A DNA stretch of 41,941 nt from Zarea fungicola. Taxonomy: Eukaryota > Ascomycota > Sordariomycetes > Hypocreales > Cordycipitaceae. Below are positions 21,883-33,078 of this stretch, one piece after another; within the stretch, counting starts at the first letter, position 1; every line of letters starts with the position of its first letter. The notes under the pieces are model-generated. The model worked only from the letters and a program-made list of their open reading frames with translations, ran no database searches and had not been told where the DNA came from. Position numbers and translations under genes: made by a program. The stretch covers positions 1 to 41,941 of the forward strand of contig FWCC01000525.1 in NCBI GenBank assembly GCA_900169235.1. Direction: 5' to 3'.

Positions 21883-24800
21883 TTAAGCTACAGATGCAAT
21901 AACAAGGGCCGCTACATTCTCCTCCTCGCTCCGCACAGTAATCTTTGTCGTAACGCCCGATTTTGAAGAAAATGCCATGCGCACCGTCGCAACAACACGT
22001 CCACCGCTCACCGTCTTGCCCAGCAGCTTGAGCGTATGTGTGCTCTGGTTCACGGGCACATCCGTCCCATCCAGCGGTTGGAGTGACAGAGCTTGTGTGA
22101 GCTGTTCCGTGGCGTCTATTCGTCATTGTTAGCATTCTGTCTCTTCCCCGCCCACATTCAACATCTATAAACTCACCCGCAATGCTCTTCATGCTGCTCA
22201 GCTGCAGCGTCTCCTCGGCCTGCTCGCCAGACGCTCCAATCTGCTCCCATAGGTGGTTGAAGTTGCTGGCAAAAGTCGGGATAATATAGTCGCTTCCAGT
22301 GAGTTCAAACTCAGACACCTCGTACTCATCATCGTAGCCCGTGTCCTCAGGCTCACCCGTTGACGGGTCAATCTCCTTGCTGGTGAATCGGAGAACGTTT
22401 GTAAACGACGACACAGGCAGAGAGTTCTCGCCGTTGACCTTCTTGAAAGCGACGTAGACCTTGCCTGGCTCGTCCGTAGCCAGCTTGTCCGACTGCAGGA
22501 TAAACACCTCCTCCAGCTCCTCTTCGTCAGATGGTGTGGCTACCACAGATACGTTCTCCAACACAGTATCGGGGAGAGTGTTCTTGACATCAAACTGCAG
22601 AACCACATGCTCCTTGAAAATGTGCTTGACCAGAGACACGACATACTCGGTCTCGGCTTCTGTAAGCTCAACAACAGGCGATGACTTGAGAACAGCGCCA
22701 AACTCTGCCATGTCGGGAATGGCCGAAAGCTCCTCTGTATATTTTTGTGCTTGGGCCGACGCAGCAGCAGCAGCCTCCGCGCCGCCGGCGGGAGCCTTGG
22801 TAGGGCCAGCCTTTGGTGGTTTGAGCGTTGGTGCCGTGGCAGTGAGCTTCTTGGTTCTGTCTTCGGCATCGGCCTGCTCCCGTGTAACGATGGGAATCTT
22901 GGAAATGTCAAAGGGATCCTCGAAGCTGGTCTTGTCCTCTGACGTCACGTACATTACGAGCTGGTGCTCAAAGTACGGTAGGGCAAACATGTTTTCTGCA
23001 TCTGTTAGCTATACTCGTCATGTATTTGATATCATGTTGCTCACCATTCTTGACAAAGTTACTGGCCATCTTGTCGTCCTCCTCGCCCATGAGCTTCAGG
23101 TTCAGTGCAGCACGGTCACGGACTTCGTCATCGACATCATCCAAGCAGCGAGTCAGCAGAACCTTGACGCTGCTCTTGACATCGGCATCAGTCTGTCCAA
23201 CACCAAATTTGGCCAGCGCTGTGACGGCAGCAGCACGGACAATGGCGTTCTCCAGAACAACGCGGTTGTAGATATAGCGGATATATTTGGTGGGGTTGGC
23301 AGTCTTGGGGCCCTCGAGACCAATGAGATGCAGGATGCGCACGGCAAGCTTTGTGAATTCGCAGTCCTCAATAAACTCGCACAGGTGAGCCAGAGCCTCG
23401 TCCTTGGAATCGGGAACAAACTTGATGAGATCAAACATGCTCTCAATAACAGCCTTCTTGAAATCGTAGCCACCCTCATCACGCAGGATGCCGCTGAGGA
23501 AAGTCAGCATGCCAGCTTGCTTGCTGGGGAACTTGAGGCAGAGTGTGCGGATCGCCTCGACAATGGTAATCTTGAATTCGTCTGTAATTTCAGACATGAA
23601 GGAGGCAATCTGCTTCATCAGGCGATCAACACTGGCCTCGTTACCAGTCTTGAGCAGAGTCGTAATTGCAAACGTGGCAATGGAGCGGTTCGAGTTGGAA
23701 ATGAGTAGCTCGATGTCTTGATTGCAGGGAGCGACAGCGGTGGGCTTGAATGAAGCAAAGTTGTGGAGAATGCGGAGGGCGGCAAACTTGGTGACTGCGC
23801 GGGGCGAGGTGAGGAACATCTGGAGGACGTGGATGGCCTGGTTAATCTCTTCGTCGGTGACGTCGCGGAGGTCGCAGATGGCCTTGGCGGCTTCAAAGTT
23901 GACCATTTCGCTCTTGTGGCGCAGCCAGCCAATGAGAAGCGAAGACATGGGCTTGCGCAAGGAGGCATCTTCCTCAGCAAGCTGAGCAGCGAGTCTGACC
24001 AGCATCACGGTAGCAGGGGCGCTCTTGACCGCGCCAGCTGAGCCAAACTGCTGCACCATCTTGACGAGGGCCATGCGGTCGTGCATGCGCATCTGATAGA
24101 GCAGACCAATGGCGTGATATTGGACCATGCTAGAGCTGTTCATTGGCATCTGGCTGCTCGAGGTCGAGAAACCGAGAGAGAAGCCACCGCCCGATTTGGA
24201 GTTTGCAGCAGCCTCCTGGGTCTCGCTTTGCCAGCGACGAACGACATCCTTTGCGATGGGGAGAAGGTGGTACGACGAAACGAGGGCGGCGGAGGAAACG
24301 GACGAGTTTTTATCGACAATCGCAGTCTTCATCACACGCTCAATCGATTGAACAGTCGTGGCCTAAAGGAACGGAAGGTTAGTACGAACCACAGCGACCC
24401 GAACGGCGCAAAGGGACCCACGTCTATGATTCGGCAGAGGGCTCTGATGGCATTGGGCCGGTAGATCGCGTCGCTGCCACCACCTGTATCCTTCATAATA
24501 GTGCTTGTGACCATGATGATGTCCTCGGCCGAGTTGGCGAGCTCCTTGATGACAAGGTGGACCATCTGGCGGAGACTGGCATCCTTATTTTGAAAGAGCT
24601 TCGAAATGCCAAAGAAGAGAGTTGTGGCCTCGTTAGTCGGGAACTTCTCTCCCGTGTAGAGGAGGAGAGCAATCTTGGTTAGGAGAATTCGGCATCGTCG
24701 CGGCTGAATCGGAGAGCTGTTGAAGAGTCGGGCTGTTTGGACAGCCATGTTAGCATTGAAATGGCGGGGTGTGTCGCCGAGGAGCTCGGTAGGTAGCCAT

Positions 24801-24891
24801 TGGGTGCAAACGAACCTTCTTGGAAGACCTGTGTGCGATCCACCTTGACCAGACCCAGGTCGGCATCTTCGTCCTTTTTGCCGTAGCTCAT
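21883..24891 (-). CDS. SEC21: Coatomer subunit gamma (Sec21)
   Basis: This is the gamma subunit of the COPI vesicle coat, which carries cargo from Golgi to ER and within the Golgi. Five exons, 24891-24816, 24732-24422, 24362-23045, 23001-22177 and 22115-21883, sum to 2763 nt, or 920 residues, the usual length for the family. The start is MSYGKKDEDADLGLVKVDRT. The adaptin-type helical trunk follows (for example ARLFNSSPIQPRRCRILLTK near residue 26 and FPTNEATTLFFGISKLFQNK), covering about residues 20-560. An Ala/Pro/Lys-rich linker comes next, then the gamma-appendage beta sandwich and the C-terminal coatomer platform domain, ending in VRSEEENVAALVIASVA. All four introns are GT-AG and in frame. 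It is divergent from ATP12, with 594 bp between the two starts. Identification is firm. Confidence 0.95.
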
Positions 24892-25485
24892 GATGGGCGA
24901 CTGGCTTGGGTGTATTGGTTGCAGGTGTCGTGGTGTATCTGGCCTGCCAGGGGAATCTCCACGTTGACACTTCGAGGGGGACCGGTGTGGGACGAGAGTC
25001 ACGTGATCGCCAGTGAATATCGCAGCCCGGCAACAGCTGAAACGCTGCTGGTGATTTTTTTTTCTTTCATGAGTAAGTGATTGTTTTTATAGGTCTTTTA
25101 GATTTAAATTTAAATACTGTCACGGCTCTGTGCTGTGGCTGGCGGTATCGATGGGCAATGGCAGTCTCTCAGGGACGTTTATAATGAATGTGTCCTGATA
25201 TAGCAACAAAAGGGCAGACTAAGTAAAACTGTTTCAAAGTAAAATAAAATAAAATAAGAATTACGAATAAGAATAAAACTCCAGTTAAGCCAATATATGA
25301 TTCTGGAAATGCTACAACAGCCAAGGGATTTTATTAGGTCGTTTCATCATTGCGCATTGCATCGTGGAGTCCTATGTACCTTCCAGCTGTAGATACTAGC
25401 GTGGGTACTCCATAACTAACAGCTCCAAAATTTCTAATTTTAACTATCAATCTCTTGCAAACACCATCAGGACAACACCAGAATC
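24892..25485. other. Bidirectional promoter region of SEC21 and ATP12
   Basis: The 594 bp between two divergent housekeeping genes should hold both promoters. It contains a TCACGTGA palindrome near the SEC21 side and AT-rich sequence toward ATP12, with a small aaaataaaat-type repeat around 25240-25256. Confidence 0.6.
24999..25006. promoter_or_regulatory. E-box-like palindrome TCACGTGA
   Basis: The 8-bp palindrome TCACGTGA, core CACGTG, is the site bound by Cbf1-like bHLH factors in fungi. It lies about 110 bp upstream of the SEC21 start. Binding is inference; an 8-mer will also occur by chance, and another copy is at 21170. Confidence 0.4.
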
Positions 25486-26622
25486 ATGAAGCCCACAATG
25501 CGAATACCGCTGCGCCTAGCACCTCGCATGCTCAATGGTGCCTCGATGCCCATTCGTGCCGTCCACGCATCTGCCATCAAAGCCGCCAATGTAGCCCCAG
25601 TTGTCGGCACCGGTCCCCCCCCAGAGGCCCCAGCAACCAACGACACCGTCGTCTCGGACGCCGAAGCCATCCGCAACGAGCGCGTCGAGCGCCGTAGGCG
25701 ACAGGCCGAGATGCTCAAGACAGTCAAGGCGATCCGAAGCTCCAGGGATACTGCACACCGCACGCCTTCTTCCTCCTCGGTGCCGATGAGGCCACGCTTC
25801 TGGCAACAGGTGCATGTCACGGAGGTCGACGGCGCGCTGCAGGTGCACCTCGACGCCCGCCCGTTGCGACACCCCAACACAAAGGAGATTGTGCGTGTGC
25901 CGCTCAGCAAGCCAACGCTCGCGACGGCGCTCGCCATTGAGTGGGACCTCATCACATCGGCGCAGCAGGCGACCCGGCAGCACCTCATCCCGCTGACGAG
26001 CCTCGTGTGCCGCGCGCTCGACATTGCGGCCGACGATGCCGGCGACGCCACGATTCGCACTGCCATCACCGATTCGGTGCTGCGGTACCTCGATACAGAC
26101 TCGATGCTTTGCTGGGCGCCGCCGGCCGGTGAACAGGATTTGCGGAACGAAGCGGGCGAGTCGCTGCGCGATCTGCAGAAGCGTGCCGCCGACGAGACGC
26201 TTGCCTTTTTGACGACGCATGTCTGGCCCGGCATCGCGATTCGACCCGTGCTCGACGGGCACTCCATCTTTCCGGCGTCGCAGGACGAGGGCGTTCGCGA
26301 AGTCGTGCAGGGCTGGGTCATGGGCCTCACATCCTGGGAGATTGCCGGCCTGGAGAGGGCGGTGTTGGCGGGCAAGAGTCTTGTCGCGGCGGCTCGCCTC
26401 GTCGTCGAGTGGAGTGAGGGACCCGTGGGCTTGTCAGACGTGCTGCCCAAGGAGACGAGATTCGGCGCCGAGGAGGCGGCCCGGGCTACCAGCTTGGAGG
26501 TTGACTGGCAGACAGGCCACTGGGGCGAGGTGGATGATACGCACGATGTCAGCAAGGAAGATGTTCGCCGCCAGTTGGGCAGCGTTGTCCTTCTCGTCTC
26601 TGGCACGAGCAAATCGTCGTAA
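25486..26622 (+). CDS. ATP12: Atp12, mitochondrial F1-ATPase assembly chaperone
   Basis: Atp12 binds the F1 alpha subunit in the mitochondrial matrix and is needed to build the catalytic F1 sector. This single-exon frame encodes 378 residues. The N-terminus (MKPTMRIPLRLAPRMLNGAS and on) is basic, hydroxylated and free of acidic residues for about 45 positions, as expected of a mitochondrial presequence. The family domain begins at about residue 105 with RFWQQVHVTEVDGALQVHLD and continues with ARPLRHPNTKEIVRVPLSK, then LATALAIEWDLI. It closes with EVDWQTGHWGEVDDTHDVS and a final helix, all typical Atp12 blocks. GC content is high at third positions compared with its flanks, as expected for an expressed gene. 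It is divergent from SEC21 and convergent with the BVMO gene. Confidence 0.93.
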   Translation: MKPTMRIPLRLAPRMLNGASMPIRAVHASAIKAANVAPVVGTGPPPEAPATNDTVVSDAEAIRNERVERRRRQAEMLKTVKAIRSSRDTAHRTPSSSSVPMRPRFWQQVHVTEVDGALQVHLDARPLRHPNTKEIVRVPLSKPTLATALAIEWDLITSAQQATRQHLIPLTSLVCRALDIAADDAGDATIRTAITDSVLRYLDTDSMLCWAPPAGEQDLRNEAGESLRDLQKRAADETLAFLTTHVWPGIAIRPVLDGHSIFPASQDEGVREVVQGWVMGLTSWEIAGLERAVLAGKSLVAAARLVVEWSEGPVGLSDVLPKETRFGAEEAARATSLEVDWQTGHWGEVDDTHDVSKEDVRRQLGSVVLLVSGTSKSS

Positions 26623-26888
26623 ATTTTGATTTCGAGACCTACAAAAATGAAGGATCGAAAAAAATGACCATTGAAGGCCACAATGTATTTTATAATCACT
26701 GTATACAACTTGATCTGTAAAGCTACCTGCACTAGACTAGAGCAAAATCTTTTTACATTTGATGACAATCTTCATTACGCATACACCCTGTGTTGCACAG
26801 AAAAAAAAAGAAATGTGGTATTCTTATAATCGTGTCCAGCTTGCTAAAATACGACAGACATGGAGCTTTGAAAACGGGCACATTGCAC

Positions 26889-28864
26889 TCATTTACTCGC
26901 ACCCGTGATGGCCTGTTGAATACGCATCCGAAGCATGTGAAACTTGACAAAGGCCTGGATAGCGTAGCCCTGGAAGGCGTTTTTGAAGCCATCCTCTCTA
27001 ATATCGCGGGCAGCCTTGGCAGACATGAAGATGGCAAGTGCAAGAGCCGTGAACTTGATGACCCGACCTGCGCCGCTGCTCTTCTTCTTCCTCCGTGGGT
27101 TACCCGAGGGCTAGAAATTGTTCATTGATCAGTATATTGCTTCGGCGCGTCCATGGCTAAGCCTGTGGGGATGAAGGTAACTTACAGTGTACGCCAAGTC
27201 GTCATAGATGGGAAAGAAACTCTTGTACCAAAAGTAGAGCTGTGTAAAGGGATATGTGGATGCATTGTAACCTGGCTTTCCATCGGCACCTCTGGAATAC
27301 CAGTTGTTGCAGTTGCCATTCGCCCAGACAGTCTTCTGGAGGCCATCCTGGATTTCTTTGGTGTGCCGGGCCTCGGCCTCGGGGAAGCAGTCAACGGAGA
27401 CGGCCTCGCCGTCCATGATTGGCTTGATAATCCGCAGAGAGTAGTTGATGGCGTTTTCAACAGCAAAAACGGTGGAAGTATGCCCCGTCAGGGTATTAGG
27501 GCCTGGATGGCGCGTTAAAAGAGAGACCACACAAAAGAATGAAGAAATAGGAGTGGCGTTTTCACTTACCCAGAATCATAAAGAAATTGGGGAACCCGCT
27601 AAGGAGAACTGTGTTATAGGCACCAGCTCCCTCGCTCTTCTGCCAGTGCTCCTCTGCCGTCTGACCACCTCTGCCGACGACTTCAATACGAGGAAGGAAG
27701 CTGTTTGTGGTGTAACCGGTGGCGAGCGCAATGATATCTGCCTCGATGATGCCATCCTTGGTGCGAATGCCCTCGGGGACGAGTTCGAGGATGGCAGCGT
27801 CCGTGAGGGTAATCTTGTCATTGTTCAGCGCCTCGAGGTAGCCCGGGTTAAAAATACGACGCTTGCAGCCGATGGGGAAATCGGGAATGAGCAGGTCATG
27901 GTATTTCTTTGGGGCAAGCTTCTTCATGTAGCGTGTTGCATGGGCCTCAGCGCTCTTGCGAAGCCCGGCCGCATACTTGGTGAGATAGAAAGCACGCCAA
28001 GAGTCCTCGAGCAGCAGCCAGACGGCGAGTCGGATAAACTGCAGAAAGCCGGGCACCTTTCGGAACAGAAACCGCAGCAGCGGAAAGGCGATGACGGTAG
28101 GTGGCTTCACGATCCAGTGCTTGGAGCGTGCGATCTGCGTCACTGACTTGGCCTCCTTGACAATGGCGGGTACGATCTGATCAGCTGTACAGCCGTTGCC
28201 GACGACGACGATGCGCTTGTCCTTGAGGGAGACCTCCCTCTTCCACTTCTGGGCGTGGAACATTTCGCCCTTGAAGGTATCCGCACCGGGGAATTCGGGG
28301 ATGCGCGGCTCGATAAGCTGGCCAACACCGCTGTAGAGAAACTTACACTCGTGGTAGAAAACAGTGCCAGCTTTGTTGTCACGGATGGTCATGCGCCAGC
28401 GCTGCCTGGCTTCGCTCCATTCACAGCGCTCGACCGTGGAGTTGAATCGCATTTTAGAAATGAGATCATATTGCTCACAGACCTTTTGCAGGTAGTCGAG
28501 AATTTCGTGTTGGTGGTTGAAGAGCTGGGTCCAGTTGCCGTTCGGGGCAAAGGAAAAGCTATACAAGGGCGCGGGGACATCGCATGAACATCCTATTCAA
28601 TGGTTGAATGGCTTGTCAGCAAAAAACGGAAGAAGAAAAAAGCAATACAAAGTATTTCCTGTCATCAAATAGTTGATTCACGTCTGTTTACTTACCTGGA
28701 TATTGGTTGATGTGCCAAGTACCGCCAAGCTGGCTCTCACGCTCGAAGAGCACAAGGTCGGTAATGTTGTGCCAGCGCTTCAGGGTCGCTCCCAGGCCGA
28801 TGCCAGAGAAGCCAGTGCCTATGCAGGCAAACTCGGTGTAAGGGGCCTTTTCCTCGTTGGCCAT
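26889..28864 (-). CDS. Baeyer-Villiger-type flavin monooxygenase
   Basis: This class B flavoprotein monooxygenase would insert oxygen next to a ketone, giving an ester or lactone, with NADPH and FAD; the substrate is unknown. Exons are 28864-28696, 28592-27570, 27502-27186 and 27110-26889, giving 576 residues. The FAD site GTGFSG (16-21) is followed by LGGTWHINQYPG, a usual FAD-domain block. The Baeyer-Villiger fingerprint FKGEMFHAQKW (163-173) matches FxGxxxHxxxW exactly. The second nucleotide site reads VVVGNGCTADQ (185-195), and ALATGY follows later. A Lys/Arg/Ser-rich stretch (PRRKKKSSGAGR) and a moderately hydrophobic helix lie near the C-terminus. The start is the ATG at 28864, with a good Kozak context; an in-frame start at 28954 would add about 30 residues. 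All three introns are GT-AG and in frame. Confidence 0.9.
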
Positions 28865-30260
28865 GTTGGCACGTACGTGCAGTTGAGAGGCAGCTATGCC
28901 GGAATGATAACCTTTCAAGTTACACACGAACACAACTAGACAACATGGAGACACTCAACGAACGGAGAATAGGAAGTAATAAGGGTCTGAGCTTTTGAGT
29001 AAAGAAGATTTGGCTTTGAGGAACGAGATTGAGCTGCCACCGGCTAACTAGGGGTCCGCCCAACTATGGGGAACCGAGGCCTCCCCGCCTCTGGTGCGAC
29101 AGCAACCGGACCGCGCATACGAAAGAGGAGAGCTGGATTGTTCAGCTGCTGCAGAGTTCCAGCTAGTTATCACGGCAGCTAGTTAGTGGACTATGTTGGC
29201 CTGCGGTCCAGATTGTGGCGTCCTTGGTCCCCGTAATCTGGGTCTGTCACAAGCAAACGCATTTTCGGCCCGAATTTTGTCCATTTGCTGGCTGGTACTC
29301 CGTACTGAGAGGTAAGTAAAGGCATTATGACGAGAGGTTGCATAATGGTGAGGCACTGTACGACTGATCGCAAGCAAGAGCTTGTTAGCAGTGTTTTGAC
29401 AGCAGGGCCTTGCTAATTGCCTAGGTGGGAACGAAAATAAGGAGTTCCGCCGGGTAGCCCACCTGGCGCTAATTAGTTGCTTTGTTTTTAGTCATGTTTA
29501 GAACTCATCTCCGTCTACCTACCCACTAGAATCGGATCGAGCGATGCTAGAGCTGACGGTTATAGCCAGGGCCGGAGGTGAGACAATTTACAGGATATCA
29601 CGCTGAGAGGAAGTGGAGGGAAAGTATGTTCATAGTACGGCGCCGATGACTTGATCATCCCGGTAAAGAGATGCTGCTCGAATTAGGCCTCGTACATAAC
29701 GCAGTGATAAATCAAGAGTTAATACCGCCCATAGCAGAACTAACTTGCTGGTTTTCGGCGAAAGCCCACTAACACAGGAGTGGTTAGGTCAGAGAGGACA
29801 AAATTCGGAATAGGTCTACAAACTACTGATGAATTCATAACCCAAAAAATATATCTGAAAAGAAGATTTTGTCTCTAAATGGGAAGACCGAATAGTGAAT
29901 AGTCATGGATGTTTATTCATTTGTCTGTTTGCTGACTCCTTGAAACAAATTTTCATACAGGCTTTGTAGCAGTGCTGGCAAGCCCTCCCGGCACGACGTG
30001 CTATCTCCTCAAATAACAAACCCAAATTAAAACATGATATGTAAATGTTTTTAAACATATCTTACTTTTCCAACGTTACCTCTGGAGAGATGAGTGGCGT
30101 GTTTTGGATGACAGCTTCTCTTACAACTTCGACCTTCGCTTGGGCCGTTGTCTACGTCGGACCGTTGGCAAGCTAATATCCGAGCGAGAAAGCAGTACAT
30201 GTACTTAAATCGAATAGGATGAGACGTCATCCCGCCCAATGCCTACCGGTATCAGTATTT

Positions 30261-30301
30261 CGTGTCCGAGAGCCCTATACCCGTGTCCGGGTCATGCCCG
30301 G
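30261..30301. promoter_or_regulatory. CGTGTCCG direct repeat plus CGG-N7-CCG inverted repeat
   Basis: CGTGTCCG occurs at 30261-30268 and 30282-30289, 21 bp apart, or two helical turns. The second copy overlaps the inverted repeat CCGGG-TCATG-CCCGG (30287-30301), which contains CGG-N7-CCG, the half-site arrangement used by fungal Zn2Cys6 factors. It lies about 300 bp upstream of the SDR start. The function is inferred. Confidence 0.35.
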
Positions 30302-30477
30302 AGAGGCGCGGAGCAGCCCACTTAAGTCCGGAATTCACACCATGTAGGTGCGAATTTTTCCTCTAGCACCACGGAGCGTGATTGATCTCCAGTTCACCTT
30401 CCAAAAAGAGCTTTCAGCCTGTGTGAATTTTCTGCCATTACAATTGTTAGGTATTAAACTGGTATTGAGGAATTATC

Positions 30478-30485
30478 TATATAAA
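30478..30485 (+). promoter_or_regulatory. TATA box of the SDR gene
   Basis: TATATAAA lies 112 bp upstream of the ATG at 30597, with an A/C-rich leader between them. The spacing is close to that of the TATA box of the flavin monooxygenase gene at 13083. Confidence 0.5.
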
Positions 30486-30596
30486 CCGTCTTGTCTGGCC
30501 ATGAAGTTGCAAAATAGAAATTAACCACAGCATTCTCACTTCACTTCAATTACATAAAAAAATTACCACCAGGCTCTCATCCATTTATTTCTCAAC

Positions 30597-31464
30597 ATGG
30601 CTTCCCCAAAAATCGTTCTCGTCACCGGCGCCAACAGTGGCCTTGGTTATGAGACTGTCAAAGCATTTTATGATTCTCCCAACGCATATCATATGATCCT
30701 AACCAGTCGATCCCTTCAGAACGGCATCGCTGCTATGGAAAAGATCAAGGCTGAGGCTCCCACCTCTTCCAACACTATTCAAGTAGTTGGCTTGGACCTA
30801 ACCAGTGATGATTCCATCACTAAGGCGTTTGAGACTGTCAAGTCTACTAACAGCAAGATTGATGCGCTCATCAACAATGCAGGTAGGTGTTCTGGTGCAA
30901 GCTTTTGGCCTTGTTTATCCCTGTAAGATAATTGACAAAAGCTATTTAGGCGCTACCTTTGACCTCAAATACATTGACGGTCACGCCTCGCTCCGCGAGT
31001 GCTTCAATTCAGCCTACGACGTCAACGTGACCGGCACCACTATTGTCACGTACACGTTTATGCCTCTGCTCCTCCAATCTTCTGATCCGCGCCTTCTCTT
31101 TGTCGCTGGCCTATCCCAGATGACCGTCGCCGCCAAGGAATACTTCCCCACGCCGCCGCAGCCCGCTGGGTGGCCCAAGCCGACCCTCAGCTTCGAGACC
31201 ATTGGCTACCGCTGCAGCAAGACGGCTTTAAACATGCTCATGTTTGACTGGAACCACAAACTCAAGGCCGACGGCGTCAAGGTCTGGTCTGTAGGGCCAG
31301 GTATGCTGGCGACGAACCTTGGGGGCAAGCCGGAGCTCGTCAAGGCGATGAACTTGGAGCACCCTGGCAAGGGAGGGCGATTGATGCGAGATGTTGTGGA
31401 AGGGGCACGGGATGCGGATGCCGGGCAGGTTATTACATATGATGGCGGGTTTATACCACTGTAG
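30597..31464 (+). CDS. Classical-type short-chain dehydrogenase/reductase
   Basis: This is an NAD(P)-dependent oxidoreductase of the SDR family, acting on an alcohol or carbonyl of unknown identity. Two exons, 30597-30882 and 30950-31464, give 266 residues, a normal SDR length. Motifs are the cofactor loop TGANSGLG (10-17), VVGLDLTS with its Asp near 68, NNAG (93-96, with the intron splitting the codon of the final Gly), and the active site YRCSK (Tyr182, Lys186). The presumed catalytic Ser is Ser151 in VAGLSQM. The Ser-Tyr spacing of 31 residues exceeds the usual 13 or so because of an insert with FPTPPQPAGWPKP; I recall similar inserts in related fungal SDRs. The intron, 67 nt with GTAGGT, is clear. 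The gene is divergent from the BVMO gene and convergent with a second SDR gene. Confidence 0.88.
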
Positions 31465-31768
31465 ACGAGCAGGCAAAGACCTATGGCTCAGCTTGCACTT
31501 TTCCAATTCCACTGGATCAAGAATGGTTCTAGCTAGAATTCCATTTGTTTTGTTTTCTAGTATTCAATAATAATACTTGAAATAATGTTTTATATACTCT
31601 CGAAAAAATCTATTTTGTAAACATGAAGAAACAAGAAACAAAATCAACAAGAGAAATTCGCCTGAACATGCCGTATTGTCAGTAGAGAAGAGAGAAAAAA
31701 AAAACGATAAAACCAATCCTTTAAACTAGAAAACATTCAACCCATAGATTTCCTACTCTAGCTTAACC
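31465..31768. other. Convergent 3' intergenic region
   Basis: About 300 AT-rich bases between two convergent SDR stop codons, probably holding both 3' UTRs. No other feature is seen. Confidence 0.5.
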
Positions 31769-33078
31769 CTACTCCTGGAGAGCCTTATCAATAGCTGGCT
31801 GGAAGGCAGCTCTGCGAGCCTGAGCAAAGCCAGCCGCCGCACCGTTGCGGAAACCACGGAGAAGCCAAGACGGGCCACCTCGCTGTAATATTGTTAGTAA
31901 AAACCAAGTCAAGATATGCCATTAAAAAGCCAGTTAGGTTTGAAAAAAAAAACATACAAGGGCTGCAAAGTAGCGAGCAGGTCCAGGTAGATAAATCGTG
32001 CTACCGTATGTGCTATACACGCCATCGACGATAGACTCGCTCACGGTTTCGACCTCAAGGAAGGGAATTACGAAGCCGCCATTGGCGTCAGCACCAACCA
32101 TGGGTGTGCGGATGAAGCCAAAGATGCCGAGGGTCTGACGGACACGAGGTGCATTATAGAAGAACATGAGTTCCATTTGAACCGCCTTTGAAGAAGCACC
32201 GGATTAGGAAGTAATAATATAATACAGCAGCGCCCCCCCAAGGGTATGCAAGGCGGCCGACATGTGCCATAAAAAAAGCGACTTACATCGTGGAGAGCAC
32301 TCAGAGCAGCCTTGGTCGTCGAGTACGCGGCCAGCATCGGCATGGGAAACACGGAGCTCATCGACGACGAGTATACCACGTGCCCATGATCGCGCCGAAT
32401 CATCTCGGGCAGAAACTCCTTGGTCACGAACAGCTGGCCCAGAAGGTTCGTCTTGACCACGGCCGCCTGGTCCTCTGCGCTCGCAGCCACAATCGGCGCG
32501 GCCCGCGCCACGCCCGCGTTGTTGAGCAGCACTGTCGGGTGGCCAACCTCCTCACGTACCTTGCGGCCCATGGCCTCGACGGCGGCCGCGTCCGACAGGT
32601 CGCACTGGTAGAAGTGGACGTGGCTACCCGCGGGGGGTGTCCATTTCAGCTCCACAAAGTCGACAATGACGATGCGCGTGCGGCGGTTGCGGCGCAGGAA
32701 CTCCTGCGCGACGCTCGCGCCAATGCCGTTGCTGCCGCCGGTGATGAGGACGATTTCGCGGTCGAAATCGTAGGTGCCGTCCTCGACCCAGTTGTTGGCG
32801 GCCTTGTGGGAGAGGTAGCTGTTGAATGCGTAGGCGGCCGTGAGGGCCGCGGCGATGCAGGCCGGGCGCCGGAAGCCGGCATGCTCGGCGGCGAGGTGGA
32901 GGAACTTGGCAAACGTCTCGTTTTGTAAGAGTTTCTGGAGAAGGGACGGCGCCCAGCGGGCGAGGATGGGCTCGAGAGAGAGACCGAGAGCGATGGGCAG
33001 TGTCGTCTTGTAGTTGAACACTTGGCTAATAGGCCGGCTGACGGAGTCAATGTTGACGCCCTCGCGATTGGAAAACAT
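31769..33078 (-). CDS. Membrane-associated SDR (retinol/17-beta-hydroxysteroid dehydrogenase-like)
   Basis: This is an NAD(P)-dependent dehydrogenase resembling the SDR16C group, whose animal members oxidise retinol and related lipophilic alcohols. Exons are 33078-32287, 32185-31958 and 31882-31769, giving 377 residues. A 105-residue N-terminal part precedes the SDR fold and includes hydrophobic stretches (TTLPIALGLSLEPIL and ACIAAALTAAYAF), suggesting membrane association. Motifs are TGGSNGIG (113-120), CDLSD near 159, NNAG (186-189), the Ser triplet at 237-239 and YSTTK (Tyr252, Lys256). After the core come PRVRQTLGIFGFIRTPMV, with the usual post-catalytic turn, and a basic, Ala-rich C-terminus. 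Both introns are GT-AG and in frame. The substrate is probably lipophilic; that is inference from the family. Confidence 0.88.

Larger units (their letters stand above)
28865..30596. other. Divergent promoter region of the BVMO and SDR genes
   Basis: This 1.7 kb stretch holds no supportable gene. It contains a 12-mer shared with the esterase upstream region (29068-29079), a repeated CGTGTCCG element (30261 and 30282), a CCGGG/CCCGG inverted repeat and a TATA box for the SDR gene. The part from 29820 to 30060 is AT-rich. Confidence 0.5.

Noticed and set aside
22461..23708. 415-codon frame on the plus strand
   Set aside because: Antisense to SEC21 and Ser/Thr-rich only because of the opposing codons.
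25467..26768. 433-codon frame on the minus strand
   Set aside because: Antisense to ATP12, which carries the conserved family blocks in the plus-strand frame.
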